Part shown: piece after piece, positions 44,680 to 57,089 of the stretch
Layout: each line of letters starts with the position of its first letter
Position numbering within the stretch: position 1 is the first letter of the stretch
NCBI GenBank assembly: GCA_032622095.1
Contig: CP136066.1
Location: 191,510,816 to 191,574,815, forward strand
Length of the DNA stretch: 64,000 bases
Source of the DNA: Siphonodentalium dalli
Taxonomy: Eukaryota > Mollusca > Scaphopoda > Gadilida > Siphonodentaliidae
Direction: 5' to 3'
Program-made: the position numbers and the translations under genes
Notes under the pieces: model-generated
The model's input: only the letters and a program-made list of their open reading frames with translations
Database searches by the model: none
What the model was told of the DNA's origin: nothing

Positions 44680-46685
44680 GACAGTCCATCTCTTGTCTTC
44701 TCTATACTTTGCTTTCTGTTTGTTCAAATAAGAGCGTCACCGTTCAGGATCCTTATCTCTAATCGCTCTGAATTTCCTCTGTCTCTCAGCATTTGACATA
44801 GCCTTATCTGAAAGCAATCAGGACGACGTTACTATTATACGAATACCATATATGTATTAAGCGTGCTTGTTCGAAAACGATATGTACACATATGAATGTA
44901 TATTTACTCGTGAGCACGGACACATTCCGGAATTTGTCGAGTTGTAAATCAATGGTATCTTGACATGTATATCGTGTAACGTCTAATCAAGTATGTATGC
45001 ATGAGTGCGCCTAAGTTTGGTTTCCATTATAATTCACCAAAACAAAGTATTATTGGTATAATTCGACCCTTTTTTTATTGCTATTTTGGCGAGCGAATTT
45101 GAATTACCCACCAAAATTACCCTCAGACACACTCTGGTCTTTCATGTAGCGTGTTGTGTATTTAATGTAACGACCACGCGATCTGGTCATGAATTTAAAA
45201 GGAACTATATAACGAACGCATCGATGCTTACTCACCATAGCACACTCACATACATATTTGTATGTGAGTTAAAAATGACACTTACCATTTGGTAATCCTT
45301 TCCCCTTACACCGAAATTAAAATAATGACAACTAATCGTATTTCCTGTAACGCCTATTTGGTTATTTGTGCAGATAACTGTATCATTGGCATGTAATTTC
45401 GGTATTTTCAAATAATTTCACGCTACTCGTGTAATTATAACATACCTAAACACAGTAAATAAACGTCAAACAAAATAACACACGATTGCTTGCTATTACT
45501 ACACAAGTAAAATTCATGTAACACATGTCGTATATCGTGTTACTCGCAGTGTATTTCGTGTAACGAAATCACAATTTGAAGCGACTCAAATATAGAAGAG
45601 GTCGCGTTTATTATTATATGATGTCTATCACATCACAATGATAGCAGGAATGCGACAAAGGGGCTAAAAGTCGACTTTATTCAAAATTGCTACGTTGTTG
45701 GTCAAAACTGCTTTCTCCCGTAACAATTATAGTATCTCCCGTAACATGATTTAATATTGTGACAAAGTCCCAGCAAATGGTTTATCTTAAACACATAACT
45801 GTTTGGCTAAATACAATTCTAATGAGTCACCTGACAGTTTACATAATAAATCCACATAATATTTTGACACATATTATAAATAGACTAATCTCAAGGTGAT
45901 ATTTCTATCTCCAGTAACAAAACTGGTATTTCCTGTAATGATTTTTTTCGTAACAGGAGTGGACCGTTACAGGAGATATGTATTGACTATCAAACACGAA
46001 ATATCTCAATGATTTCTCCCTTCAGCGGGGAGATAATGTGGCAATCGAAATGACGCACAAACATCTCTATGAAAATGAATTAGCAATACTGAGCTCCCTG
46101 GTCATATCGATTAAATTTCCGTTACATTTCAGACGCTTTTTAAATATACGGTTATGGGTGCACCTACCTGATGCTAATTTTTCCTCCGCTGTATCTTCGT
46201 ATTCCAAATCGGCGTCCACATTCGATCATGCCACGTGCTCTCACTCTTATAAAACGAATTGACGTCATTGACACTGATAGGGAGGTCCTATTATTTTGCT
46301 AGTATGCATCTTCGTTACAGTAGATACATCGAGTTGAGGGACAAGATGTAACGAGCAAAAAATATGTGGAAATCACGGACATTGGTAGTCTACAGTTAAT
46401 TTTCATTTAGAGTAATGACCATTATTCAACTACGCATGACAGTTTTCATAATTATTGTGAATAATGTCCATAGACAGACGAGCGAACTCGATATTTTGAA
46501 ATTGGGACACGAGTTTTAGTGTAAATTCAGCTATAAAGCTAACGGGTAGGGGGTTAATATCCCGCTACACGACATGTATACGGTGTGTATTTTATAGAAC
46601 GCATTGCGGGCCATATATAAAATTATAATTTGCCACCATATATCTTGTCTGAAAGACGCCAGTGTCAAAGGACAAGAATATGCGC
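44680..46685. other. Non-coding stretch
   Basis: No domain-bearing frame was found; frames at 45086-45295 and 46038-46262 lack support. Words such as CGTGTAACG, TCCCGTAAC and CCTGTAACG recur along the stretch. Confidence 0.45.
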
Positions 46686-46689
46686 CAAA

Positions 46690-48599
46690 ATTGATAATGA
46701 CTCGTATACCTATTCACTGCACCATTGGTCCAAGGTTATTCCCTGTATACCTAGTATACCACACCCATGGCCATTTAGCCATTAAAGATATACATATACA
46801 CCACACCCATAACCATAGAGTCACCAATGGCCATACAGCCCTTCTATATATACCAACTAGCAGGTGACCCGACTTCGTCCGGGCTTTGACCTTGAATTGA
46901 CCATTTTGAAGGCACATGTCAGGTCGGAGTAACTATTTGACCCGTCCAAAATACTCCCCGGACAAAAGTATCCCTAGGTATCAAATTTCGTCGAAATCCG
47001 CCAGTTTTACCCGAATTGACCTTGAATTGACCATTGATCGAGGTCAGGTCGGGGTCACGATTTGACCCATGCAGAACACTCCCCGGACAAAATTACCCGT
47101 AGGTATCAAATTTCGTCGAAATCCGTCCAGTTTTCCCGGCCATAGCTAACAGACAAACAAACAGACAGAAGTCCCAAAATATATATTAGATCATTTGTGG
47201 GTACCCGTTTCAAGGTGAAGGTCACCTCGGGCGGAAAAACTTACCCGATGAAAATTTCCCCCATTCCTAGGAACCCCTAAGTACGAACACAGACCTGTCT
47301 GTACACAGACACAACACGCTCATGTCTAGACACAGACACGCTCTTTATCAACGACACTGCGGATACGAACGCTCTTTAACTATCACGCGATTACCCCATG
47401 ACTTCCCATTGCTGTGACGGGGGAATGGAGAAGGAGTGCTCTGACGTTCTCAGAAGCGGTGCGATGACACTTCATCTTGGATTTTACCCTTAGATAGGAA
47501 GTTTGGGCTTAATCCGTCCGGCAGTTTTCCCGGCCATAGCTAACAGACAAACATACAAACAGAAGTCCCAAAATATATATTAGATACCCCGCACACTCGG
47601 CCATTCACACACTCCAGGCTTGAATATACACCTCACCCATGACAATCATATATCAAATGTATCACCGTGCAGTTACTCCGTGTATACATATTCACTCCAC
47701 AATTTGGCCATACGGTCACTCCCTGTATACATATACCTATTCGCCACACCCGTGGTGATACAGCCTTTCAATATATATTTATACCCTGTAAACACGGCCA
47801 TCCATGCACTCCATACTTGCATTTTCAGATTACCCATGATAATTCAGCAATACGCTGTATATTCATACACCACAGTTGTGGACACACAGTCACACCTTGG
47901 GTACATATTCACTCCGCCATTGGCCATATGGATATGGTCACTCCCTGTATACATATTTGTCATACACATGGCCATATAGCCACTCACGATATACATATAC
48001 ACCCCACACTTGTCCATAGATTCACTCCATGTGTACATATACACCCTACCGTTGAATGCATATACCAATACCCCTAACACATGGCCATTTGTACACTCCA
48101 GGTTTGCTTATACACATCACCCATGACAATTCAGCCACTCGCTGTATACTCATAAACACCAGCCGTGATCATACATCTACTCCCTGTATACATATACACC
48201 CACCGATGACAATATATCAGTAACAGAAAAAATCATAGACATGCCATATACATCCATACCACAATGGCACTTCATATATACTCACACGCCAGCCAATGAC
48301 CAACCAGCTGTACAGGTATGCATATACACTTCAACATTCATGACCATAAGGTCATTCCATGTACACCTATACACATTGCTCTATTTATCCATACACCCCA
48401 CCCGTGATCATACAGCCAACATATGTATACATATACCCCAGCCATGACAATACAGCCACCCAAGGTACACATGTGCATCCCAGACATGACCATACAGTCA
48501 CTCCATATATACATAAACAACACAGATAACTGTGTAGCGACATTAAATTTTGTACTACACATACACCACTTCAATTACCATATAGCCACTCCATGTCAT
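46690..48599. repeat. 42-bp minisatellite, interrupted by a Helitron
   Basis: Minus-orientation units occupy 46690-46856 and resume at 47585-48599 after a Helitron. Frames on both strands that translate the unit (HTHGHIA, PCIHI and the like) are not genes. The array abuts the left end of the 8.5-kb foldback at 48600. Confidence 0.8.
46857..47584 (-). mobile_element. Non-autonomous Helitron
   Basis: Read on the minus strand the element starts TCTAATATATATTTTGGG and ends in CTAG. The 3' end carries a stem GCCCG / CGGGT with an 8-base loop, ten bases before the end. It sits between A and T: the minus flanks read A before TC and T after CTAG. All four are defining Helitron features. The paralogous minisatellite at about 40090 (ACCAATACCCCGCACACTCG) shows the uninterrupted target, with no target duplication. 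A second 5' end of the same sequence lies inside at 47190, so the copy is either a 334-bp element with read-through to 47584 or a composite. No Rep/helicase is encoded. Confidence 0.8.
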
Positions 48600-48649
48600 A
48601 TATGGCAAGAAACGTGAGCAAAAAGTTAAGGGGGTATGTTTTTGTCCCA

Positions 48650-51005
48650 TGTAGAAAGCCTTGATACAGAGCGGGACAAGCGTTACAGAAGCTGACAAAA
48701 TATGTTTTTATTTCTCATCGTTATCTGCGTCTCAGTAGTAACCCTTGATACAGAGCGATACAAGCGTTACAGAATCTTACAGAGTTGATTTTATTTCTAG
48801 TGATTATCTGCGTCCCAGTAGTAACCCTTGATACAGAGTGATACAAGCGTTACAGCAGTTAAAAAATCGTTTTTATTTCCAGTGATTATCTGCGTCTCAG
48901 TAGTAACCCTTGATACAGAGCGATACAAGCGTTACAGCAGTTAAAAATCGTTTTTATTTCTCATCGTTATCTGCGTCCCAGTAGTAACCCTTGATACAGA
49001 GCGATACAAGCGTTACAGCAATTAAAAAATCGTTTTTATTTCTAGTGATTATCTGCGTCCCAGTAGTAACCCTTGATACAGAGCGATACAAGCGTTACAG
49101 CAGTTAAAAAATCGTTTTTATTTCTCATCGTTATCTGCGTCCCAGTAGTAACCCTTGATACAGAGCGATACAAGCGTTACAGCAGTTAAAAAATCGTTTT
49201 TATTTCCAGTGATTATCTGCGTCTCAGTAGTAACCCTTGATACAGAGCGATACAAGCGTTACAGCAGTTAAAAATCGTTTTTATTTCTCATCGTTATCTG
49301 CGTCCCAGTAGTAACCCTTGATACAGAGCGATACAAGCGTTACAGCAATTAAAAAATCGTTTTTATTTCTAGTGATTATCTGCGTCCCAGTAGTAACCCT
49401 TGATACAGAGCGATACAAGCGTTACAGCAGTTAAAAAATCGTTTTTATTTCTCATCGTTATCTGCGTCCCAGTAGTAACCCTTGATACAGAGCGATACAA
49501 GCGTTACGGCAGTTAAAAAATCGTTTTTATTTCTCATCGTTATCTGCGTCCCAGTAGTAACCCTTGATACAGAGCGATACAAGCGTTACAGCAGTTAAAA
49601 AATCGTTTTTATTTCCAGTGATTATCTGCGTCTCAGTAGTAACCCTTGATACAGAGCGATACAAGCGTTACAGCAGTTAAAAATCGTTTTTATTTCTCAT
49701 CGTTATCTGCGTCCCAGTAGTAACCCTTGATACAGAGCGATACAAGCGTTACAGCAATTAAAAAATCGTTTTTATTTCTAGTGATTATCTGCGTCCCAGT
49801 AGTAACCCTTGATACAGAGCGATACAAGCGTTACAGCAGTTAAAAAATCGTTTTTATTTCTCATCGTTATCTGCGTCCCAGTAGTAACCCTTGATACAGA
49901 GCGATACAAGCGTTACAGCAGTTAAAAAATCGTTTTTATTTCTCATCGTTATCTGCGTCCCAGTAGTAACCCTTGATACAGAGCGATACAAGCGTTACAG
50001 CAGTTAAAAAATCGTTTTTATTTCCAGTGATTATCTGCGTCTCAGTAGTAACCCTTGATACAGAGCGATACAAGCGTTACAGCAGTTAAAAATCGTTTTT
50101 ATTTCTCATCGTTATCTGCGTCCCAGTAGTAACCCTTGATACAGAGCGATGCTGAGCGATACAAGCGTTACAGCAATTAACAAATCGTTTTTATTTCTAG
50201 TGATTATCTGCGTCCCAGTAGTAACCCTTGATACAGAGCGATACAAGCGTTACAGCAGTTAAAAAATCGTTTTTATTTCTCATCGTTATCTGCGTCCCAG
50301 TAGTAACCCTTGATACAGAGCGATACAAGCGTTACAGCAGTTAAAAAATCGTTTTTATTTCTCATCGTTATCTGCGTCCCAGTATAGTAACCCTTGATAC
50401 AGAGCGATACAAGCGTTACAGCAGTTAAAAAATCGTTTTTATTTCTAGTGATTATCTGCGTCCCAGTAGTAACCCTTGATACAGAGCGATACAAGCGTTA
50501 CAGCAGTTAAAAAATCGTTTTTATTTCTCATCGTTATCTGCGTCCCAGTAGTAACCCTTGATACAGAGCGATACAAGCGTTACAGAATCTTACAGAGTTG
50601 ATTTAATTTCTAGTGATTATCTGCGTCCCAGTAGTAACCCTTGAAACGGAGCGATACAAGCGTTACAGAAGTTTAAGGAATCGTTTTTATTTCTAGTGAT
50701 TATCTGCGTCCCAGTAGTAACCCTTGATACAGAGCGATACAAGCGTTACAGAATCTTACAGAGTTGATTTAATTTCTAGTGATTATCTGCGTCCCAGTAG
50801 TAACCCTTGATACAGAGCGATACAAGCGTTACAGAATCTTACAGAGTTGATTTAATTTCTAGTGATTATCTGCGTCCCAGTAGTAACCCTTGATACAGAG
50901 CGATACAAGCGTCACAGCAGTTAAAAATCGTTTTTATTTCCAGTGATTATCTGCGTCCCCGTAGTAACCATTGATACAAAGCGATACAAGCGCAACTCGT
51001 TAAAA
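48650..51005 (+). repeat. 83-bp satellite array, left arm, about 28 copies
   Basis: The unit contains TTGATACAGAGCGATACAAG, CGTTACAGCAGTTAAAAAAT, CGTTTTTATTTC, then one of three variants (TCATCGTTAT, TAGTGATTAT, CCAGTGATTAT), then CTGCGTCCCAGTAGTAACCC. From about 49205 to 50360 the variants follow one order, C-T-A-T-T, giving a higher-order period of five units (about 410 bp). Edge units are more diverged and include a TCTTACAGAGTTGATTT variant. Open frames arise because the period is close to 84. Confidence 0.9.
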
Positions 51006-51579
51006 AAATTCGACGTGTTTTTTTTGTCACAAAGTCACCAATACTTATCGTGGAATAACTCCAATTAGAAAAATGAAAATATTATTTTATAAGGGGGATA
51101 ACGTTGTTGAGAATGCGAATCTGCAATTCCCGAATTTCAGCGAAGCCATAGAGAATGTGCTGATAGAGTTTGACAAAACTTTAAAGGTCCTCACAGAAAC
51201 CACACACGTTAGAACTAGAATACTTTATACTTATAAATCTCAATGTTATTTGTCTATTTGTTCATTTGTCCGGGTTCATATTGTATTAATTAAAATTGCA
51301 CTGTGATAATTTAACTAACCAACTAATTATATACCCAAAATGACTGAAACTGGTTAGTGAAAATTTAAACACAGGGATAAACTGGAGTGTCTTGGGGAAG
51401 ATGCCGTTGACCGCAGACTACTTAAATGGGTACAAATAAATTAGATGATAAATAAAGAGCGTTCATTATCAGCTCAGACGCAGACATATGTTGGACAAGA
51501 GCATCACTGTCCAGACAGACTATCTACAAGGGAGCAGCAAGTAAGAATATACACTATGCTATCCAGGGTGGTAAGCCTA

Positions 51580-52920
51580 TATAGCCAGTTACATTAGTCA
51601 CTATTAGATAGTCATAATGGTTATTCAATAGGACTATCGGTATATATGGGCAGCAATATTGATCAAAGTAGCAAGCTTTGGTGGATAGTCTATAAAGCAG
51701 ACTAGTAATAGTAGTCTCTATAGCTAACCAGTGTAGTAAATATATATATCAAGTTACATTAGTTACTACCAGCCAGTCATAATGGTTATTCAGTATGAAT
51801 GTCGGTATGTATGGGCAGCAATATTGATCAAAGTAGTACATGTAGTTATGGGGGATAGTAGATAAAGCAGACTAGTAAGAGTAGTCACCATAGATAACCA
51901 GTGAGGTGAGTCCATCTATCAAGTTACGTTAGTCACTACCAGCTAGTCATAATGGTTATTCGGTATATGAGAGGTAATATTGGTCAATGTAGCTAGCTCT
52001 GGTGGATAGTCGGTAGCAAGGTAATAAGATTAGTCACTATAGCTGAAGGTGGTTATTCAGTATACATGGGCAGTTATATTGATCAACATAGCTAGTTACT
52101 AATTCGTACTAGTCATGGTCATCAGTATATATATAGTACTATTAATCAAGATGGCTAGCTGTGGTGACTTATCTATCTAGCCAGCTTGTAGGAATAGTCG
52201 CTATATCTTACAATGGTGATATGTCTATCTAGCCAGTTACATTAGCCACAATAGTTGGTCATGGTGGTTGTTCAGTTTATCTAGGTAGTAATGTCGGATA
52301 GTTTATACACATCTATTAATAATAGCCAATCATGGTGGTATGTTTATATAGCCAGTTACAATAGTCACTGTAGCTAGCCATGGTGTTTATTCAATACACG
52401 TGGATAGCAATATTGATCAAAGTAGCTAGGTAAGTATATATTTTATACAGTATAAGCTAGTAAATCTAGTCACTAAAGCTATAATCCGGATGGTGAGTCT
52501 ATCTAGATAGTTAGTCAGTGACTATAGTTAGCCATTGTTGTTATTCGGTGCAATGTGGGCAGTAGTATTGATCAACGTATCTAGCTATTATGGATAATCT
52601 ATCCAGAAGGCTAGTTAGTGTAGTCAATAACCTGGGTGTAGTCAAGCTAACCTGGGTGGTAAGTCTATCCAGACAGTTACTTAGTCATTATAGAGAGTCA
52701 CTGTGTATGATTATAGCTACTCATGGTGATTATTCAGTATATATGGGCAATAATATAGATCAAAGTAGCCAGATAGAAAGACAGTGTATATCGCAAGCTA
52801 GTAAGATTAATCACTGCAGGATGGTAAGTCTGTCTGGCCATTTACTGCAGTCACTATAACTAGTCCTGGTGGGTATTCAGTCTACATAGACAGTACTGTT
52901 GATCTATATAGCTAACTATG
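51580..52920. repeat. Loose repeats of the foldback centre, about 160-170 bp
   Basis: GCAATATTGATCAAAGTAGC-like words recur at about 51650, 51823, 51980, 52070, 52405, 52565 and 52748, with GCCAGTTACATTAGTCACTA and TCATGGTGGTTATTCAGTAT blocks between. Copies are strongly diverged. The part 51580-51868 belongs to the left arm and the rest to the spacer. Confidence 0.65.
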
Positions 52921-53789
52921 GTGGCTTTATCTACTATCCCCCATAACTACATGTACTACTTTGATCAATATTGCTGCCCATACATACCGACATTCATACT
53001 GAATAACCATTATGACTGGCTGGTAGTAACTAATGTAACTTGATATATATATTTACTACACTGGTTAGCTATAGAGACTACTATTACTAGTCTGCTTTAT
53101 AGACTATCCACCATAGCTTGCTACTTTGATCAATATTGCTGCCCATATATACCGATAGTCCTATTGAATAACCATTATGACTATCTAATAGTGACTAATG
53201 TAACTGGCTATATAGGCTTACCACCCTGGATAGCATAGTGTATATTCTTACTTGCTGCTCCCTTGTAGATAGTCTGTCTGGACAGTGATGCTCTTGTCCA
53301 ACATATGTCTGCGTCTGAGCTGATAATAAACGCTCTTTATTTATCATCTAATTTATTTGTACCCATTTAAGTAGTCTGCGGTCAACGGCATCTACCACAA
53401 GACACTCCAGTTTATCCCTGTGTTTAAATTTTCACTAACCAGTTTCAGTCATTTTGGGTATATAATTAGTTGGTTAGTTAAATTATCACAGTGCAATTTT
53501 AATTAATACAATATGAACCCGGACAAATGAACAAATAGACAAATAACATTGAGATTTATAAGTATAAAGTATTCTAGTTCTAACGTGTGTGGTTTCTGTG
53601 AGGACCTTTACATTTTTGTCAAACTCTATCAGCACATTCTCTATGGCTTCGCTGAAATTCGGGAATTGCAGATTCGCATTCTCAACAACGTTATCCCCCT
53701 TATAAAATAATATTTTCATTTTTCTAATTGGAGTTATTCCACGATAAGTATTGGTGACTTTGTGACAAAAAAAACACGTCGAATTTTTT

Positions 53790-56700
53790 TAACGAGTTGC
53801 GCTTGTATCGCTTTGTATCAATGGTTACTACGGGGACGCAGATAATCACTGGAAATAAAAACGATTTTTAACTGCTGTGACGCTTGTATCGCTCTGTATC
53901 AAGGGTTACTACTGGGACGCAGATAATCACTAGAAATTAAATCAACTCTGTAAGATTATGTAACGCTTGTATCGCTCTGTATCAAGGGTTACTACTGGGA
54001 CGCAGATAATCACTAGAAATTAAATAAACTCTGTAAGATTCTGTAACGCTTGTATCGCTCTGTATCAAGGGTTACTACTGGGACGCAGATAATCACTAGA
54101 AATAAAAACGATTCCTTAAACTTCTGTAACGCTTGTATCGCTCTGTATCAAGGGTTACTACTGGGACGCAGATAATCACTAGAAATTAAATCAACTCTGT
54201 AAGATTCTGTAACGCTTGTATCGCTCTGTATCAAGGGTTACTACTGGGACGCAGATAACGATGAGAAATAAAAACGATTTTTTAACTGCTGTAACGCTTG
54301 TATCGCTCTGTATCAAGGGTTACTACTGGGACGCAGATAATCACTAGAAATAAAAACGATTTTTTAACTGCTGTAACGCTTGTATCGCTCTGTATCAAGG
54401 GTTACTACTGGGACGCAGATAACGATGAGAAATAAAAACGATTCCTTAAACTTCTGTAACGCTTGTATCGCTCTGTATCAAGGATTACTACTGGGACGCA
54501 GATAATCACTAGAAATAAAATCAACTCTGTAAGATTCTGTAACGCTTGTATCACTCTGTATCAAGGGTTACTACTGGGACGCATATAACGATGAGAAATA
54601 AAATCAACTCTGTAAGATTCTGTAACGCTTGTATCGCTCTGTATCAAGGGTTACTACTGGGACGCAGATAATCACTAGAAATAAAAACGATTTTTTAACT
54701 GCTGTAACGCTTGTATCGCTCTGTATCAAGGGTTACTACTGGGACGCAGATAACGACGAGAAATAAAAACGATTTTTAACTGCTGTAACGCTTGTATCGC
54801 TCTGTATCAAGGGTTACTACTGGGACGCAGATAATCACTAGAAATAAAAACGATTTTTTAACTGCTGTAACGCTTGTATCGCTCTGTATCAAGGGTTACT
54901 ACTGGGACGCAGATAACGATGAGAAATAAAAACGATTTTTTAACTGCTGTAACGCTTGTATCGCTCTGTATCAAGGGTTACTACTGGGACGCAGATAACG
55001 ATGAGAAATAAAAACGATTTTTTAACTGCTGTAACGCTTGTATCGCTCTGTATCAAGGGTTACTACTGGGACGCAGATAACGATGAGAAATAAAAACGAT
55101 TTTTTAACTGCTGTAACGCTTGTATCGCTCTGTATCAAGGGTTACTACTGGGACGCAGATAACGATGAGAAATAAAAACGATTTTTAACTGCTGTAACGC
55201 GTGTATCGCTCTGTATCAAGGGTTACTACTGGGACGCAGATAACGATGAGAAATAAAAACGATTTTTTAACTGCTGTAACGCTTGTATCGCTCTGTATCA
55301 AGGGTTACTACTGGGACGCAGATAATCACTAGAAATAAAAACGATTTTTTAATTGCTGTAACGCTTGTATCGCTCTGTATCAAGGGTTACTACTGGGACG
55401 CAGATAACGATGAGAAATAAAAACGATTTTTAACTGCTGTAACGCTTGTATCGCTCTGTATCAAGGGTTACTACTGAGACGCAGATAATCACTGGAAATA
55501 AAAACGATTTTTTAACTGCTGTAACGCTTGTATCACTCTGTATCAAGGGTTACTACTGGGACGCAGATAATCACTAGAAATAAAATCAACTCTGTAAGAT
55601 TCTGTAACGCTTGTATCGCTCTGTATCAAGGGTTACTACTGAGACGCAGATAACGATGAGAAATAAAAACATATTTTGTCAGCTTCTGTAACGCTTGTAT
55701 CGCTCTGTATCAAGGGTTACTACTGGGACGCAGATAACGATGAGAAATAAAAACGATTTTTTAACTGCTGTAACGCTTGTATCGCTCTGTATCAAGGGTT
55801 ACTACTGGGACGCAGATAACGTTGAGAAATAAAAACGATTTTTTAACAGCTGTAACGCTTGTATCGCTCTGTATCAAGGGTTACTACTGGGACGCAGATA
55901 ACGATGAGAAATAAAAACGATTTTTTAACTGCTGTAACGCTTGTATCGCGCGCTGTATCAAGGGTTACTACTGGGACGCAGATAACGATGAGAAATAAAA
56001 ACGATTTTTTAACTGCTGTAACGCTTGTATCGCTCTGTATCAAGGGTTACTACTGGGACGCAGATAACGATGATAAATAAAAACGATTTTTTAACTGCTG
56101 TAACGCTTGGATCGCTCTGTATCAAGGGTTACTACTGGGACGCAGATAATCACTAGAAATAAAAACGATTTTTTAACTGCTGTAACGCTTGTATCGCTCT
56201 GTATCAAGGGTTACTACTGGGACGCAGATAATCACTAGAAATAAAAACGATTTTTTAATTGCTGTAACGCTTGTATCGCTCTGTATCAAGGGTTACTACT
56301 GGGACGCAGATAACGATGAGAAATAAAAACGATTTTTAACTGCTGTAACGCTTGTATCGCTCTGTATCAAGGGTTACTACTGGGACGCAGATAACGATGA
56401 GAAATAAAAACGATTTTTTAACTGCTGTAACGCTTGTATCGCTCTGTATCAAGGGTTACTACTGGGACCCAGATAACGATGAGAAATAAAAACGATTTTT
56501 TAACTGCTGTAACGCTTGGATCGCTCTGTATCAAGGGTTACTACTGGGACGCAGATAATCACTAGAAATAAAAACGATTTTTTAACTGCTGTAACGCTTG
56601 TATCGCTCTGTATCAAGGGTTACTACTGGGACGCAGATAATCACTAGAAATAAAAACGATTTTTTAATTGCTGTAACGCTTGTATCGCTCTGTATCAAGG

Positions 56701-57045
56701 GTTACTACTGGGACGCAGATAACGATGAGAAATAAAAACGATTTTTAACTGCTGTAACGCTTGTATCGCTCTGTATCAAGGGTTACTACTGAGACGCAGA
56801 TAATCACTGGAAATAAAAACGATTTTTTAACTGCTGTAACGCTTGTATCACTCTGTATCAAGGGTTACTACTGGGACGCAGATAATCACTAGAAATAAAA
56901 TCAACTCTGTAAGATTCTGTAACGCTTGTATCGCTCTGTATCAAGGGTTACTACTGAGACGCAGATAACGATGAGAAATAAAAACATATTTTGTCAGCTT
57001 CTGTAACGCTTGTCCCGCTCTGTATCAATGCTTTCTACATGGGAC
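53790..57045 (-). repeat. 83-bp satellite array, right arm, about 39 copies
   Basis: This is the reverse complement of the left array with the same three variants, plus the TCAACTCTGTAAGATTCTGT variant at several places. It is about 900 bp longer than the left array, so the arms differ by copy number. Mirrors of the outermost divergent unit (GGGACAAGCG, on the left at 48680) lie at about 57005-57020. Confidence 0.9.
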
Positions 57046-57089
57046 AAAAACATACCCCCTTAACTTTTTGCTCACGTTTCTTGCCATAT

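Larger units (their letters stand above)
48600..57089. mobile_element. 8.5-kb foldback element with satellite-filled arms
   Basis: The two ends are mirror images: ATATGGCAAGAAACGTGAGC at 48600 and its complement ending at 57089. The left arm is 48600-51868 and the right arm 52924-57089. Each arm, from outside in, has about 50 bp of terminal sequence, an 83-bp satellite array, and about 870 bp of non-satellite sequence (TTATCGTGGAATAACTCC onwards). Only a handful of mismatches is seen by eye in this inner segment. The central spacer (51869-52923) carries its own loose repeats. No transposase was found; identical 77-codon frames in both arms (51073-51306 plus, 53486-53719 minus) are a consequence of the symmetry. 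Left flank is the 42-bp minisatellite, right flank is unrelated; no target duplication was evident. Confidence 0.85.

Noticed and set aside
50273-50494. Open frames inside the satellite (also 55843-56080)
   Set aside because: They translate the 83-84-bp unit two or three times and have no independent support.
51073-51306. 77-codon frame found almost identical at 53486-53719
   Set aside because: Both are the same stretch of the two mirrored arms, so their identity is no evidence of protein selection; no domain seen.
48650-57045. CRISPR-like appearance of regularly spaced repeats
   Set aside because: The whole 83-bp unit is repeated with no unique spacers, and the setting is eukaryotic.
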